DNA from: JAABRU01 sp050180235 | GTDB taxonomy: Bacteria > Desulfobacterota > Desulfobacteria > Desulfobacterales > Desulfococcaceae | Direction: 5' to 3' | Length of the DNA: 35,667 nt | Assembly: GCA_050180235.1 (NCBI GenBank) | Contig: JBFXEJ010000063.1 | Coordinates: 1-35,667, forward strand | In this document: piece after piece, positions 9,103-17,253 of the stretch | Numbering within the stretch: position 1 is the stretch's first letter | How the letters are laid out: every line of letters starts with the position of its first letter | The notes under the pieces: model-generated | Told to the model about the DNA's origin: nothing | The model's database searches: none | What the model saw: the letters and a program-made list of their open reading frames with translations, nothing else | Translations under genes and position numbers: made by a program

Positions 9103-10074
9103 TCATTGCATGGAGCGAACTCCCCGAACATAGTAGTCTACATTGGGGAAGAGGGCTTCGTTCACGTTACCGTAGTTGAAGTCGGCGTGCCACCCACAAC
9201 CACAACGTTCTTTGTCCGAACTCCAGCACCATATCTGTGTTTTGTCAAATACCGGATCAATATACAGATCGCCGTTTTTCTCATCTGGTTCCAGCAGAGA
9301 GATCAGTTCTGGAATGGTGGGCAGGTGCCAATCATTATAACCGGCAAATTTCTCCTGATTCAGTTTCCGGATGTATTCCTCGACTTTTTCATATATTATA
9401 CCATCTGCTGAACCAGATTTCTGCCACATCAGCCCGGTAGCCGCATCCGTTACGGTTCCGTCGCCGTTGTCCATGTATTCATTCTGTATATATTGTAAAG
9501 GACTGCGGTTTTCACTCAATCCGAAAACCTTTTTAAACTTCTTTTCAGAAACCGTAATCGGTTCCGAGCGCAGCCTGACAGGTTCGGATGCGGGGTTTTG
9601 AGATTTAGAGGCATTTATTGATTTTTTCGGGGATGGAGAATCTTCTTTCTGCACAACAGCATTCCCGGTTTTTTCCGGCTTTATTACGCGCAATACTTGC
9701 TGCATACAGGTTTCATAGGACAGCCAGAGTTCTCCCCAGTGAAGATTCTGGAGTTTTTCATCCGCAGGTCTGCATTCATCCAGCAACAACGGCAGTATGA
9801 AAATATCTGGCTCCGGCATTTCATCCAGAATATCCATTGCCATCTTCAGTTCTTTCTGGACATATCCCCGTTTTGTAAGGGAATTGGATGAAAGCAGTGC
9901 CAGAAAATAGGCACTTTCTTTTATGGCCTGACGGATGGAGACTTTCCAGTTCTGGCCGATCAGGATGTCCTCTTTATCCATCCAGGGAACAAGACCTTGA
10001 TTTTTCAGGTCGTCATATATTTTTTTGGCGATTTTCCAGTCTGCTCTGGCGTAGCTGATAAATATTTTCTTCAT
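9103..10074 (-). CDS. TIR-domain protein with C-terminal DUF1566 (Lcl-type) domain
   Basis: Start ATG 10074 (MKKIFISYARADW) places the TIR signature FISYARADW at the very N-terminus; longer in-frame starts only add repeat-derived residues. The TIR domain covers about 1-135, with the WMDKEDI loop and a GYVQKEL segment. E75 there falls at the catalytic glutamate position of NAD-hydrolysing TIRs. A Ser/Pro/Lys-rich linker (about 145-195) leads to a DUF1566 domain (about 210-323). This carries NGDGTVTDAATGLMWQK, NDWHLPTIPEL and a terminal RGVRS, a fold related to C-type-lectin/FGE-like modules. Known: bacterial TIR proteins are often NADases in anti-phage defence. Inferred: DUF1566 is the sensing half. 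No signal peptide is visible, so it is probably cytoplasmic. No partner is adjacent except, across a repeat, the PD-(D/E)XK gene. Confidence 0.88.
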   Translation of the reverse strand: MKKIFISYARADWKIAKKIYDDLKNQGLVPWMDKEDILIGQNWKVSIRQAIKESAYFLALLSSNSLTKRGYVQKELKMAMDILDEMPEPDIFILPLLLDECRPADEKLQNLHWGELWLSYETCMQQVLRVIKPEKTGNAVVQKEDSPSPKKSINASKSQNPASEPVRLRSEPITVSEKKFKKVFGLSENRSPLQYIQNEYMDNGDGTVTDAATGLMWQKSGSADGIIYEKVEEYIRKLNQEKFAGYNDWHLPTIPELISLLEPDEKNGDLYIDPVFDKTQIWCWSSDKERCGCGWHADFNYGNVNEALFPNVDYYVRGVRSMQ

Positions 10075-10136
10075 TCTGCTGATCCCGATGTGACAGTGTG
10101 GCATAAATGCACATGCTGAAGGTTGAAAAAACATCT

Positions 10137-10310
10137 GTTTCCCGCAGAGTATACAGAAAAAACCGCTGTGATCTCTGTGGGAAATCCCTGAAAAAATTAT
10201 ACAAACAATTCTTTCCCACAGAGATCACAGAGAGGAAAAGACCACAGAGTACACAGAGTTTTTTCTCTGTGATCTCTGCGGGAATTTCTCTGTGTCCTCT
10301 ATGGGAAACC
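10137..10310. repeat. Nested CACAGAG palindromic element
   Basis: CTGTGATCTCTGTGGGAAA at 10166-10184 and its exact reverse complement at 10212-10230 form a 19-bp inverted repeat with a 27-base loop. Outer arms with CAGAG/CTCTG units continue to about 10310 (CTCTGTGTCCTCTATGGGAA). It fills most of the gap between the TIR gene and the PD-(D/E)XK gene and could fold into a large hairpin in RNA. Confidence 0.75.
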
Positions 10311-10321
10311 ACCTCACCCGG

Positions 10322-10666
10322 CTACACCCATGCAATGGCATAGACCATAACCTTTACGCCATCAATAAAGTTTTCTCCGGAAAGTTCCTGCAAAACTTTC
10401 TCGTCTTCCACAGGAACAAACAAAGCAATCATCACCTGCGTCAGACACAGACTTTTGGCATAGGCTGCGGCCTGCTGTTTTGCCTCTTCGGTTTTTACCA
10501 GACTGCGGAAACTTTTCACTTCAATAATTGCGGATACTGTTCCGCATCCGATGTGCAGATCCACTTTGCCGTTTCCGGTGGGAAATTCCGGGCTGACTGT
10601 GCAGATGCCTTCCAATGCCTCTTTCAGCCATGCGTAGAGATGAAAATGCCCCACAGCCTCACTCAT
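10322..10666 (-). CDS. Stand-alone PD-(D/E)XK nuclease-fold protein
   Basis: 114 residues. Start ATG 10666 follows a strong GGAGG six bases away, better than the longer open frame. The core has GKVDLHIGCG followed by IIEVKSF, giving the D...ExK catalytic triad of the PD-(D/E)XK superfamily. The helix after it (EEAKQQAAAYAKSL) matches the Q-containing helix typical of the group. It resembles the C-terminal nuclease-like domain of predicted AAA-ATPase proteins (PDDEXK_9-like), but no ATPase domain is present. So it is either an independent small protein or a severed domain. It could be a DNA-binding or nuclease factor. No partner gene is evident beyond the TIR gene on the same strand. Confidence 0.72.
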   Translation of the reverse strand: MSEAVGHFHLYAWLKEALEGICTVSPEFPTGNGKVDLHIGCGTVSAIIEVKSFRSLVKTEEAKQQAAAYAKSLCLTQVMIALFVPVEDEKVLQELSGENFIDGVKVMVYAIAWV

Positions 10667-10810
10667 GATTTTCCTCCGGAAGGAAGAGCAGAACATGCTT
10701 CCAGCTTGTTTATTAGTTGCTGAGTCTGAAAACATTTTCCCATTTTTGGAAAGATATGTAAAGATTCATCTGGACAAATCATCTGATTTGCCGGATTCAT
10801 GAAATAATGC

Positions 10811-10839
10811 TTGAATCGGCATAAAATTCGGATTATAAT
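10811..10839 (+). promoter_or_regulatory. Promoter for gyrA-gpsA
   Basis: TTGAAT at 10811-10816 and a perfect TATAAT at 10834-10839 are spaced by 17 bases, 133 bases upstream of the gyrA ATG. The 10667-10971 gap holds nothing else recognised; its leader of about 125 bases has no clear hairpin. Confidence 0.6.
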
Positions 10840-10971
10840 TGTATCTTTTTTAAAACGCTTATCTGCTTTGGAAATGTGAAAGATCAAACCCGAAACCGGC
10901 ATCCCTTCCATCCGAACAGAAACAGGAAAGGAAAACCGGATTTATAATTTTACAATCAGGTATTTATTCAT

Positions 10972-13560
10972 ATGTTGACAGAAACAGAAAGAACGCCCGA
11001 AATCAGCATCGAGACCGAGATGAAAAAATCTTATCTCGATTATGCCATGAGCGTTATCATCGGACGTGCGCTGCCGGACGTGCGGGACGGACTCAAACCG
11101 GTTCACCGCCGCGTCCTGTTTGCCATGAACGAACTCAAGAATGACTGGAACAAACCCTACAAAAAATCAGCGCGTGTGGTCGGTGACGTGATAGGTAAGT
11201 ATCATCCTCATGGCGACACAGCCGTTTATGACACCATGGTCAGGATGACCCAGGATTTTTCCCTGCGTTATCCGCTAATTGACGGACAGGGCAATTTCGG
11301 CTCCATTGACGGAGACAGCCCTGCGGCCATGCGTTACACAGAAGTGCGCATGTCCAAAATCGCGCATGAGATGCTTACGGATCTGGAAAAGGAAACCGTT
11401 GATTTTATTCCCAACTATGATGAATCCCTTTCCGAGCCCGCGCTGCTTCCCGCACGGATTCCCTGTCTGCTGGTCAACGGCTCCTCCGGAATCGCTGTAG
11501 GCATGGCCACCAATATTCCGCCCCACAATCTCACGGAAATCACCAACGCGCTGATTGCCATGATTGACAACCCGGACATCAGCCTGCGGGAACTCATGGA
11601 ACTGGTTCCGGGGCCGGATTTTCCCACAGCAGGCATTATTTACGGGAAAAACGGCATTTATGAGGCATACACAACCGGCCGGGGCATTATCCGTGTGCGC
11701 GCACGTGTAAAAGTGGAGCAGGACAAAAAAACCGGCACGGAAACCATTGTTGTCAATGAACTTCCCTATCAGGTGAACAAGGCCAGGCTGATTGAAAAAA
11801 TTGCCGAACTGATGAAGGACAAGCAGATTGAGGGACTGAAATATGTCCGGGATGAATCTGACCGTGAGGGAATGCGCATCGCAATGGGCGTGAAAAAGGA
11901 TCAGGTTTCCGAGGTCATTGTCAACCAGTTGTACAAACACACCCAGATGGAAAACAGTTTCGGCATCATTTTTCTGGCCGTGCTGAACAAAAGGCCCAGG
12001 GTTTTCACGCTGAAGGAAATGCTGGAGCAGTTTATCCTGTACCGCAAGGAAATCATTGTCCGCCGAACCCGTTATGATCTGAAAAAAGCCGAAGAAAGGG
12101 CGCATATACTCGAAGGTCTCAAGATTGCTCTGGAAAATCTGGATGAGGCTGTTGCCCTGATCCGCAGGTCATCAGACGCAAAAGAGGCAAAAGAAGGTCT
12201 GATCGCATCATTTGGCCTGACTGCTGTGCAGGCCCAGGCCATTCTGGACATGCGTCTGCAAAGGCTCACCGGGCTGGAGCGGGAGAAAATTCTTGAGGAA
12301 TATGCCAGTATTCTCAAAGATATTGCCCGGTATAAGGAAATTCTGTCCAGCACGCAGGAGGTTCTCCGCATTGTCAAAGAAGAACTCACTGCCATGCAGC
12401 AGGAATTCGGGGACATCCGCCGCACCGAGATTGCCGAGGCAGAACGGGAACTGACTCTGGAGGATATGATTGCAGAAGAGGATATGGTAGTTACGGTTTC
12501 CAGAGACGGATATATCAAACGCAATCCCATCAGTCTGTATCAGAGCCAGAGACGGGGCGGAAAAGGCAAAACCGCGATGGGAACCAAGGAAGAGGATTTT
12601 GTCGCACATCTGTTTGTGGCCTCCACCCATCACACCTTTCTGTTTTTCACCAACCGGGGAAAGGTTTACTGGTGCAAGGTTTATGAAATTCCCCAGGCCG
12701 GACGTGCCAGCAAGGGCAAAGCCATTGTGAATCTGCTCAATTTTGAGGAAGGGGAGCGGCTGACCACAGTGCTGGCTGTTCCTGCGTTTGAACCCGGCTC
12801 CTATATCATCATGGCAACAAAAAACGGAACCGTGAAGAAAACCGATATTATGGATTACAGCCGTCCAAGAGCCGGGGGCATTATCGCTCTGGGACTGGAA
12901 GAGGGGGATGAGCTGATTGCCACCCGGATTACAGACGGAACCTACAATGTTTTTCTCGGATCAGCCTCCGGGCAGTCCATCCGTTTTCATGAATCAGATG
13001 TGCGGGGCATGGGAAGAATTGCAAAAGGTGTGCGGGGCATGAAACTCGCGGAAAAGGATTATCTGGTGGGTATGGAGGTTCTCAGTCACGGTCAGACCCT
13101 TTTCACGGCAACAGAAAACGGATTTGGCAAGCGCACTCTCATAGATGAATATCCGGTGCAGAAACGGGGCGGCAAAGGCGTCATCACCATCAAAACCAGC
13201 AAACGCAACGGTCAGGTGATTGCCATTCTGCTGGTGGATGAGGAGGATGAACTCATGCTCATGACCGACAGCGGCAAACTGATCCGTATGCCCATCAAGG
13301 GAATTTCGGTTATCAGCCGCAACACCCAGGGCGTGAAACTCATGGATTTGGAGACAGATGAGCGGGTGGTTGGCGCGGCAAGACTGGCGGAAAAAGAGGA
13401 GGGGGAAATTCAGAACAGTGATCGTGAAGACACACCCTATGCCACATCTCAAGAAGGGATTTTGGATACATCTCACATTCCTTCGTATGAAATTGAGGAA
13501 GAGGACAGCGAAATTTCCCACAGTGATGATGAGGAAAGCGGAGAAGAGGAAGACGCGTGA
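10972..13560 (+). CDS. gyrA: DNA gyrase subunit A
   Basis: GyrA is the breakage-reunion subunit of the A2B2 gyrase that introduces negative supercoils using ATP hydrolysed by GyrB. The 862 residues are the normal length. The N-terminal domain has YAMSVIIGRALPDVRDG and the catalytic tyrosine in AAMRYTEVR (Y122). The quinolone region reads HGDTAVYDTMVRM, with threonine at the E. coli Ser83 position and aspartate at Asp87. The C-terminal beta-pinwheel carries the GyrA box QRRGGKG (about residue 523), which separates gyrase from topoisomerase IV ParC, and a later QKRGGKG. A long acidic tail rich in E/D/S ends the protein. gpsA follows with an overlapping start, so the two should be co-transcribed. 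The partner gyrB is not in the window. Confidence 0.97.
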   Translation: MLTETERTPEISIETEMKKSYLDYAMSVIIGRALPDVRDGLKPVHRRVLFAMNELKNDWNKPYKKSARVVGDVIGKYHPHGDTAVYDTMVRMTQDFSLRYPLIDGQGNFGSIDGDSPAAMRYTEVRMSKIAHEMLTDLEKETVDFIPNYDESLSEPALLPARIPCLLVNGSSGIAVGMATNIPPHNLTEITNALIAMIDNPDISLRELMELVPGPDFPTAGIIYGKNGIYEAYTTGRGIIRVRARVKVEQDKKTGTETIVVNELPYQVNKARLIEKIAELMKDKQIEGLKYVRDESDREGMRIAMGVKKDQVSEVIVNQLYKHTQMENSFGIIFLAVLNKRPRVFTLKEMLEQFILYRKEIIVRRTRYDLKKAEERAHILEGLKIALENLDEAVALIRRSSDAKEAKEGLIASFGLTAVQAQAILDMRLQRLTGLEREKILEEYASILKDIARYKEILSSTQEVLRIVKEELTAMQQEFGDIRRTEIAEAERELTLEDMIAEEDMVVTVSRDGYIKRNPISLYQSQRRGGKGKTAMGTKEEDFVAHLFVASTHHTFLFFTNRGKVYWCKVYEIPQAGRASKGKAIVNLLNFEEGERLTTVLAVPAFEPGSYIIMATKNGTVKKTDIMDYSRPRAGGIIALGLEEGDELIATRITDGTYNVFLGSASGQSIRFHESDVRGMGRIAKGVRGMKLAEKDYLVGMEVLSHGQTLFTATENGFGKRTLIDEYPVQKRGGKGVITIKTSKRNGQVIAILLVDEEDELMLMTDSGKLIRMPIKGISVISRNTQGVKLMDLETDERVVGAARLAEKEEGEIQNSDREDTPYATSQEGILDTSHIPSYEIEEEDSEISHSDDEESGEEEDA

Positions 13561-14582
13561 TGAAAGATCATAATACAGCCATCGGTGTTGTGGGCGGAGG
13601 CAGTTGGGGAACAGCCCTTGCCAATCTTCTGGCAGGAAAAGGATACAGAACTGATTTCTGGGTATTTGAGGAAGATGTAAAAAAACAGATTGAAACAGAT
13701 CGGGAAAACCGGCTTTTCCTGCCCGGAGTCCGGCTTTCGGAAAATCTTTTTCCTTCCAATGATCTGATTTCCGTGGTTTCCGGCAAGGATCTGGTGCTGA
13801 TTGTGACACCTTCCCATGTCATGCGGGATGTCAGCACCCGGATGTCCGGGCATCTTGCAGCAAACGCGGTGCTGGTTTCAGCTTCCAAAGGCATTGAAAA
13901 TCAGACCCATCTGACCATGTCCGGCATTCTGGCACAGACTCTGCCGGAAATTCCGGCTCAGCGGTTTGCCGTGCTTTCCGGCCCCAGTTTTGCCAAAGAA
14001 GTGGCCCGGAATGTCCCGACTGTGGTGACTGTGGCCTCCAAAAGCAGGGAAACCGCAGCCTTTGTGCAGCAGATTTTTGCCACGCCCTTTTTCCGGGTAT
14101 ACACCAGTGCGGATGTTATTGGTGTGGAACTGGGCGGATCGGTCAAAAACGTTATAGCCATTGCTGCGGGAATCATTGACGGAATGGGGCTGGGACTTAA
14201 CACCCGTGCTGCACTTATCACCAGAGGCATGGCGGAAATGCGGCGGCTGGGCAAAAAACTGGGAGCCAATCCCCGCACTTTCACCGGTTCCGCAGGCATG
14301 GGAGATTTGGTTCTCACCTGCACCGGAGATCTGAGCCGCAATCACACAGTAGGCAAAAAAATCGGGCAGGGCATGACTCTGCAGCAGATTCTTTCGGAAA
14401 TGCACATGGTGGCCGAGGGCGTGAAAACCGCAAAATCCGTTTACAATCTGTCCCGGAAACTGGACGTGGAAATGCCCATTTCCCATGAAATTTACCGTAT
14501 TCTGTATGAGGATGAATCTCCCAAAGAAGCCCTGCACCGGCTTATGACCCGTGATCTGAAAAATGAGTTGGATGAAGAATAA
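13560..14582 (+). CDS. gpsA: Glycerol-3-phosphate dehydrogenase [NAD(P)+]
   Basis: The enzyme reduces dihydroxyacetone phosphate to sn-glycerol 3-phosphate for phospholipid synthesis in the cytoplasm. The N-terminus carries the Rossmann motif GVVGGGSWGTALA. The catalytic region is LGGSVKNVIAIAAGIIDGMG followed by NTRAALITRG, and the C-terminal helical domain contains FTGSAGMGDLVLTCT. The length (340 aa) is typical. ATG 13560 overlaps the gyrA stop (TGATG) with a GAGGAAG tract upstream, so translation is probably coupled; GTG one codon earlier is the alternative. The last 30 bases of the gene recur, with one mismatch, at 16494-16523, beyond the AAA/TOPRIM cassette. Confidence 0.97.
   Translation: MKDHNTAIGVVGGGSWGTALANLLAGKGYRTDFWVFEEDVKKQIETDRENRLFLPGVRLSENLFPSNDLISVVSGKDLVLIVTPSHVMRDVSTRMSGHLAANAVLVSASKGIENQTHLTMSGILAQTLPEIPAQRFAVLSGPSFAKEVARNVPTVVTVASKSRETAAFVQQIFATPFFRVYTSADVIGVELGGSVKNVIAIAAGIIDGMGLGLNTRAALITRGMAEMRRLGKKLGANPRTFTGSAGMGDLVLTCTGDLSRNHTVGKKIGQGMTLQQILSEMHMVAEGVKTAKSVYNLSRKLDVEMPISHEIYRILYEDESPKEALHRLMTRDLKNELDEE
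14551..14580 (+). repeat. gpsA 3' end, left copy of 30-bp direct repeat
   Basis: The last codons of gpsA, beginning GTGATCTGAAAAATGAGTTG. The same 30 bases with one mismatch lie at 16494-16523. Together they bracket a terminator-like hairpin, a TIR element and the AAA/TOPRIM gene pair, as left and right attachment-type repeats bracket an inserted island. Confidence 0.85.
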
Positions 14583-14597
14583 ACCGTCTCATGCTGA

Positions 14598-14691
14598 CGT
14601 GATTTCCAGAAAAAATATACCACCAAAGTATCAAAAGCTTCCAGCTTTTGCCTGTGAACTGAAATGGGATATTTATTCTCAGAAATCACCT
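14598..14691 (-). repeat. TIR element family A, copy 1
   Basis: The ends read CGTGATTTCC and AGAAATCACCT and are inverted relative to one another. The body contains TATCAAAAGCTTCCAGCTTT, and matches (reversed) the elements at 26099-26205 and 30432-30535. About 94 bp with no coding capacity. It looks like a miniature inverted-repeat element inserted just past gpsA. Confidence 0.8.
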
Positions 14692-14713
14692 GAAGTTTCA
14701 AAGGCATTTTAAA

Positions 14714-14746
14714 CAGGAATCCCGGACTGAATCTCCGGGATTCCTG
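14714..14746 (+). terminator. Hairpin after gpsA, probable terminator
   Basis: A 13-bp stem (CAGGAATCCCGGA / TCCGGGATTCCTG) with a 7-base loop. The T-run (ATTTTTTCC, 14756 on) starts ten bases after the stem, so it is not a perfect intrinsic terminator. It would separate gyrA-gpsA from the AAA/TOPRIM pair. Confidence 0.5.
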
Positions 14747-14780
14747 AAATTAATCATTTTTTCCATTGAGAGTACGCGCT

Positions 14781-15791
14781 ATGCTGAATTCTTTCTATAT
14801 CAAAAATTATAAATTATTCAAAGAACTCCGGATTGATTCTCTGAAAAGGGTGAATCTCATTATCGGAAAAAATAATGTGGGGAAAAGTTCTCTGCTGGAA
14901 GCCATGATTATTTGTCTTTGCAACGGATTTATGCCGTATCTCGTTTACAGTTCCGGAAGAGGAAAAAAATGGAATCTGAAGGATGCAGAGGATCCCATAA
15001 AGGTTTATCATTTTTTCATTGCATTGTTTAATGACACAGTCGACAATTCCGGTGAAAATACCATATATATCGGAGAAAATGAACAGAATGCGTATGCAAT
15101 ATCTTTGGACAGAGATACATTGACAATCCAAAAGGGAAATGAGGACAAAGAGACAGTTCATCTGACAGATTTCAGAAACACCTTCAAGTTAAGGTTAAAT
15201 GAATGGGCAGTGAATTCAAACAATAATATGATTATGCCATTTTTTGATACTGATGAATCCGATTTGGCAGAAAATTGGGGCAGAATTGCATTAAGTTCCA
15301 AAGAAGATTATGTGATTGAAGGACTTCAGATTATAGAAAAAGATATTGAAAAAATCGCTTTTGTGAGGGAATCTCCGGACAGGCAGAAGGCAATTGTGAA
15401 ACTGCGGAACCGGGATAAGCCCTTTGATTTAAGAAATATGGGCAATGGGGTTACGCATATTCTGGAGACTGTTCTGACATTGGTAAACTGTGAAAACGGC
15501 GCCATGCTGATTGATGAATTTGAAACCGGTCTGCACTGGTCGGTTCAGGCTGAACTGTGGAAGATCATATTTTGTCTGGCATATAAACTGAATATTCAGA
15601 TATTTGCCACAACCCACAGCCGGGATACCTTATGGGCATTGCAGCAGGTGGCTCTTTCCAAAGAGGAATACAGAAATGACACACAGGTGATAAAGCTGAA
15701 GTCTGTTCCCAAAAAAGGAATCATCAAAGCAGTGGAAAGCAGCATTGCGGATGTGAGGGAAACTTTGGAAATGGGGCTTGAGATCCGGTAA
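14781..15791 (+). CDS. AAA (OLD/ABC-type) ATPase, first gene of a candidate PARIS-like defence pair
   Basis: 336 residues. Walker A GKNNVGKS lies at 29-36, right after the FYIKNYKLFKELRIDSL strand typical of OLD/AAA_15/AAA_21 ATPases. RNMGNGVTH (about 220) takes the place of the ABC signature. Walker B is AMLIDEFETGLH (about 240-250) and the switch histidine is in FATTHSRD (about 275). There is no nuclease or TOPRIM domain in this protein; the neighbouring gene, three bases on, supplies one. Known: AriA-AriB (PARIS) and Gabija/OLD systems pair or fuse this ATPase type with TOPRIM nucleases. Start ATG 14781 is preferred over upstream TTG; its ribosome site is weak. Inference: sensor ATPase of an anti-phage or anti-plasmid module. 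Confidence 0.86.
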   Translation: MLNSFYIKNYKLFKELRIDSLKRVNLIIGKNNVGKSSLLEAMIICLCNGFMPYLVYSSGRGKKWNLKDAEDPIKVYHFFIALFNDTVDNSGENTIYIGENEQNAYAISLDRDTLTIQKGNEDKETVHLTDFRNTFKLRLNEWAVNSNNNMIMPFFDTDESDLAENWGRIALSSKEDYVIEGLQIIEKDIEKIAFVRESPDRQKAIVKLRNRDKPFDLRNMGNGVTHILETVLTLVNCENGAMLIDEFETGLHWSVQAELWKIIFCLAYKLNIQIFATTHSRDTLWALQQVALSKEEYRNDTQVIKLKSVPKKGIIKAVESSIADVRETLEMGLEIR

Positions 15792-15794
15792 ATT

Positions 15795-16445
15795 ATGCAA
15801 ACACAACATGCTCAAAAGATTCTGCTGGTGGAAGGAATTGATGATCAGAAGGTGGTTGAAAAACTTCTGAAAAGGCGAAAGATCGTTTTTGACAGTTTTG
15901 CTGTGAACAACTGTGAGGGAGTTCAAAAACTTCTCAATCTTCTGCCAGCAGCCATCAGAGTCGGAAGTTATGAGGTGCTTGGTCTGATCGTGGATGCAGA
16001 TGAGGACATCTCAGACAGATGGAAAAATGTCAGAAAGATTCTTTCGGATGCGGGATATGATAACATTCCGGCAAATCCTGATCCCAAAGGCATCATTGTG
16101 GAAGATGAGGATGAGGAACTTCCCAAAATTGGCATATGGATAATGCCGGATAACCGTATGAAAGGCAGAATAGAAGATTTTATCCGTTTTCTGGTTCCGG
16201 AAAATGATGATCTTCTGCCCATTGCCGAGAAAAAAGTGAACAGACTCATTGCGGCTGGAAAAAACCGTTTCAGTCTGTCCTATAAATCAAAGGCTGTCAT
16301 TCATACCTGGCTGGCCTGGCAGGAAAGACCCGGCAAACAGATTGGCAGCGCGGTTACATACCGCCTTGAAACAAAGGAATATATTTTGGATGACAAAAAA
16401 GCAGAGGATTTTGTTTCATGGCTGAAAAAGGTGTTTTCGCCATGA
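15795..16445 (+). CDS. TOPRIM-fold protein (DUF3226/AriB-like), partner of the AAA ATPase
   Basis: 216 residues. ILLVEGIDDQKVVEKLL provides the TOPRIM glutamate (E13) and VLGLIVDADEDISDRW the DxD pair (D67, D69), the metal-binding set of TOPRIM nucleases. Later segments (IGIWIMPDN, GRIEDFIRFL, KAVIHTWLAWQERPGKQIG) fit DUF3226-type proteins. These sit beside OLD-like ATPases in many genomes. The gene begins three bases after the ATPase stop, so the two are an operon and probably co-translated. Inferred role: the effector, perhaps cutting DNA or RNA when released or activated by the ATPase, as AriB does in PARIS. The family match is from motifs and context only. Confidence 0.82.
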   Translation: MQTQHAQKILLVEGIDDQKVVEKLLKRRKIVFDSFAVNNCEGVQKLLNLLPAAIRVGSYEVLGLIVDADEDISDRWKNVRKILSDAGYDNIPANPDPKGIIVEDEDEELPKIGIWIMPDNRMKGRIEDFIRFLVPENDDLLPIAEKKVNRLIAAGKNRFSLSYKSKAVIHTWLAWQERPGKQIGSAVTYRLETKEYILDDKKAEDFVSWLKKVFSP

Positions 16446-16493
16446 TGTCAATATGCTGAATTAGTGAAACAGGCCGAAAACCGGCCCTGAACA

Positions 16494-16523
16494 GTGATCT
16501 GAAAAATGAGTTGGATGAGGAAT
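16494..16523 (+). repeat. Right copy of the 30-bp gpsA-end direct repeat
   Basis: 29 of 30 bases equal to gpsA 14551-14580; the one mismatch is G for A at the 26th base. It lies 48 bases after the TOPRIM stop and is not part of any gene now. It is interpreted as the distal boundary of a small insertion at the gpsA 3' end. Confidence 0.85.
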
Positions 16524-16557
16524 GAATATAACCATGATGACAAACAAAGGAGGTAGT

Positions 16558-16944
16558 ATGAAAAAAAGTGTATGGGACAAAATGCTTCGTGTGTTTATTG
16601 GTATAGCGCTGATTCTCCCTATGGCAGTGCTGGCAGGCTGTAACGGGGATGATGACGATGAGTCCGTTATTACTGTATGCAACATGGATAATGAGGAATA
16701 TACCGTCAAACTCCACAGATCTTCTGACGGCACTGTGGTGGATCAGTTCAGCCTGGGGGAATGGTATGATATCACGGATCAGTGTGATGATTTCAATGAT
16801 TACAATGGCGAATTCTACATCACCATCCATGAGGACAACGCGGAAGATCCGAGTGACACCTCATCAACCTTCTATATTGAGGAAGGGGAATATGAGGAAT
16901 TTTCCATAGACAATGACGGAGATATTGATCGGATTTCGACCTGA
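16558..16944 (+). CDS. Small acidic lipoprotein
   Basis: 128 residues behind AAAGGAGG four bases from the ATG. A lipoprotein signal peptide (MKKSVWDKMLRVFIGIALIL...) ends in the lipobox VLAGC, so the mature protein should begin with an acylated cysteine. The mature part is very acidic (NGDDDDESV, HEDNAEDPSD, DNDGDIDR) and beta-rich, with no family recognised. Calcium binding is possible but not shown by a clear EF-hand. It lies just outside the right gpsA repeat and is expressed alone by its strong ribosome site. No promoter was picked out. Confidence 0.8.
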   Translation: MKKSVWDKMLRVFIGIALILPMAVLAGCNGDDDDESVITVCNMDNEEYTVKLHRSSDGTVVDQFSLGEWYDITDQCDDFNDYNGEFYITIHEDNAEDPSDTSSTFYIEEGEYEEFSIDNDGDIDRIST

Positions 16945-17111
16945 TTTTATCCATTGGAAAAATCGCGGACCGGCTTCGTCCCTTCGCAGGTTTTTTTGTT
17001 TCTGGGCGCAGGCTCAATGCCATTAAGGGCCTGTAACGAAATAACCTGTACAATTTTCTGTCCGAAAAACCCTGAGGGTTTAAAACAGCTTATTTTGATA
17101 CAGACCATAAG

Positions 17112-17253
17112 TTAAGGTGATTTCCATTAAAGATTATACCGTTTTTCGTAGGGCGGGCACGGCTTTCTGTGCCCGCCGTCCTGCTGAAACGGTGGGCACA
17201 AAAAGCCGTGCCCACCCTACAATATGGTACATTTTTTCATGGAAATCGCCTAA
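17112..17253. repeat. TIR element with family-A ends enclosing a GTAGGGnGGGCAC palindrome
   Basis: The ends TTAAGGTGATTTCCAT and ATGGAAATCGCCTAA are inverted copies and resemble family A ends. Inside, 17148-17177 and 17191-17220 are 30-base arms starting GTAGGGCGGGCACGG and ending CCGTGCCCACCCTAC that pair at about 27 of 30 positions. The flanks at 16945-17111 and 17254-17400 hold no gene and no other clear structure. Confidence 0.75.

Noticed and set aside
10137..10310. CRISPR-like repetition of CACAGAG units
   Set aside because: Units are of irregular spacing and both orientations, no constant repeat-spacer pattern, and no cas genes; a nested palindrome explains it.
11275..12105. A 276-codon minus-strand frame within gyrA
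   Set aside because: Fully inside gyrA, no ribosome site, His/Phe-rich shadow composition.
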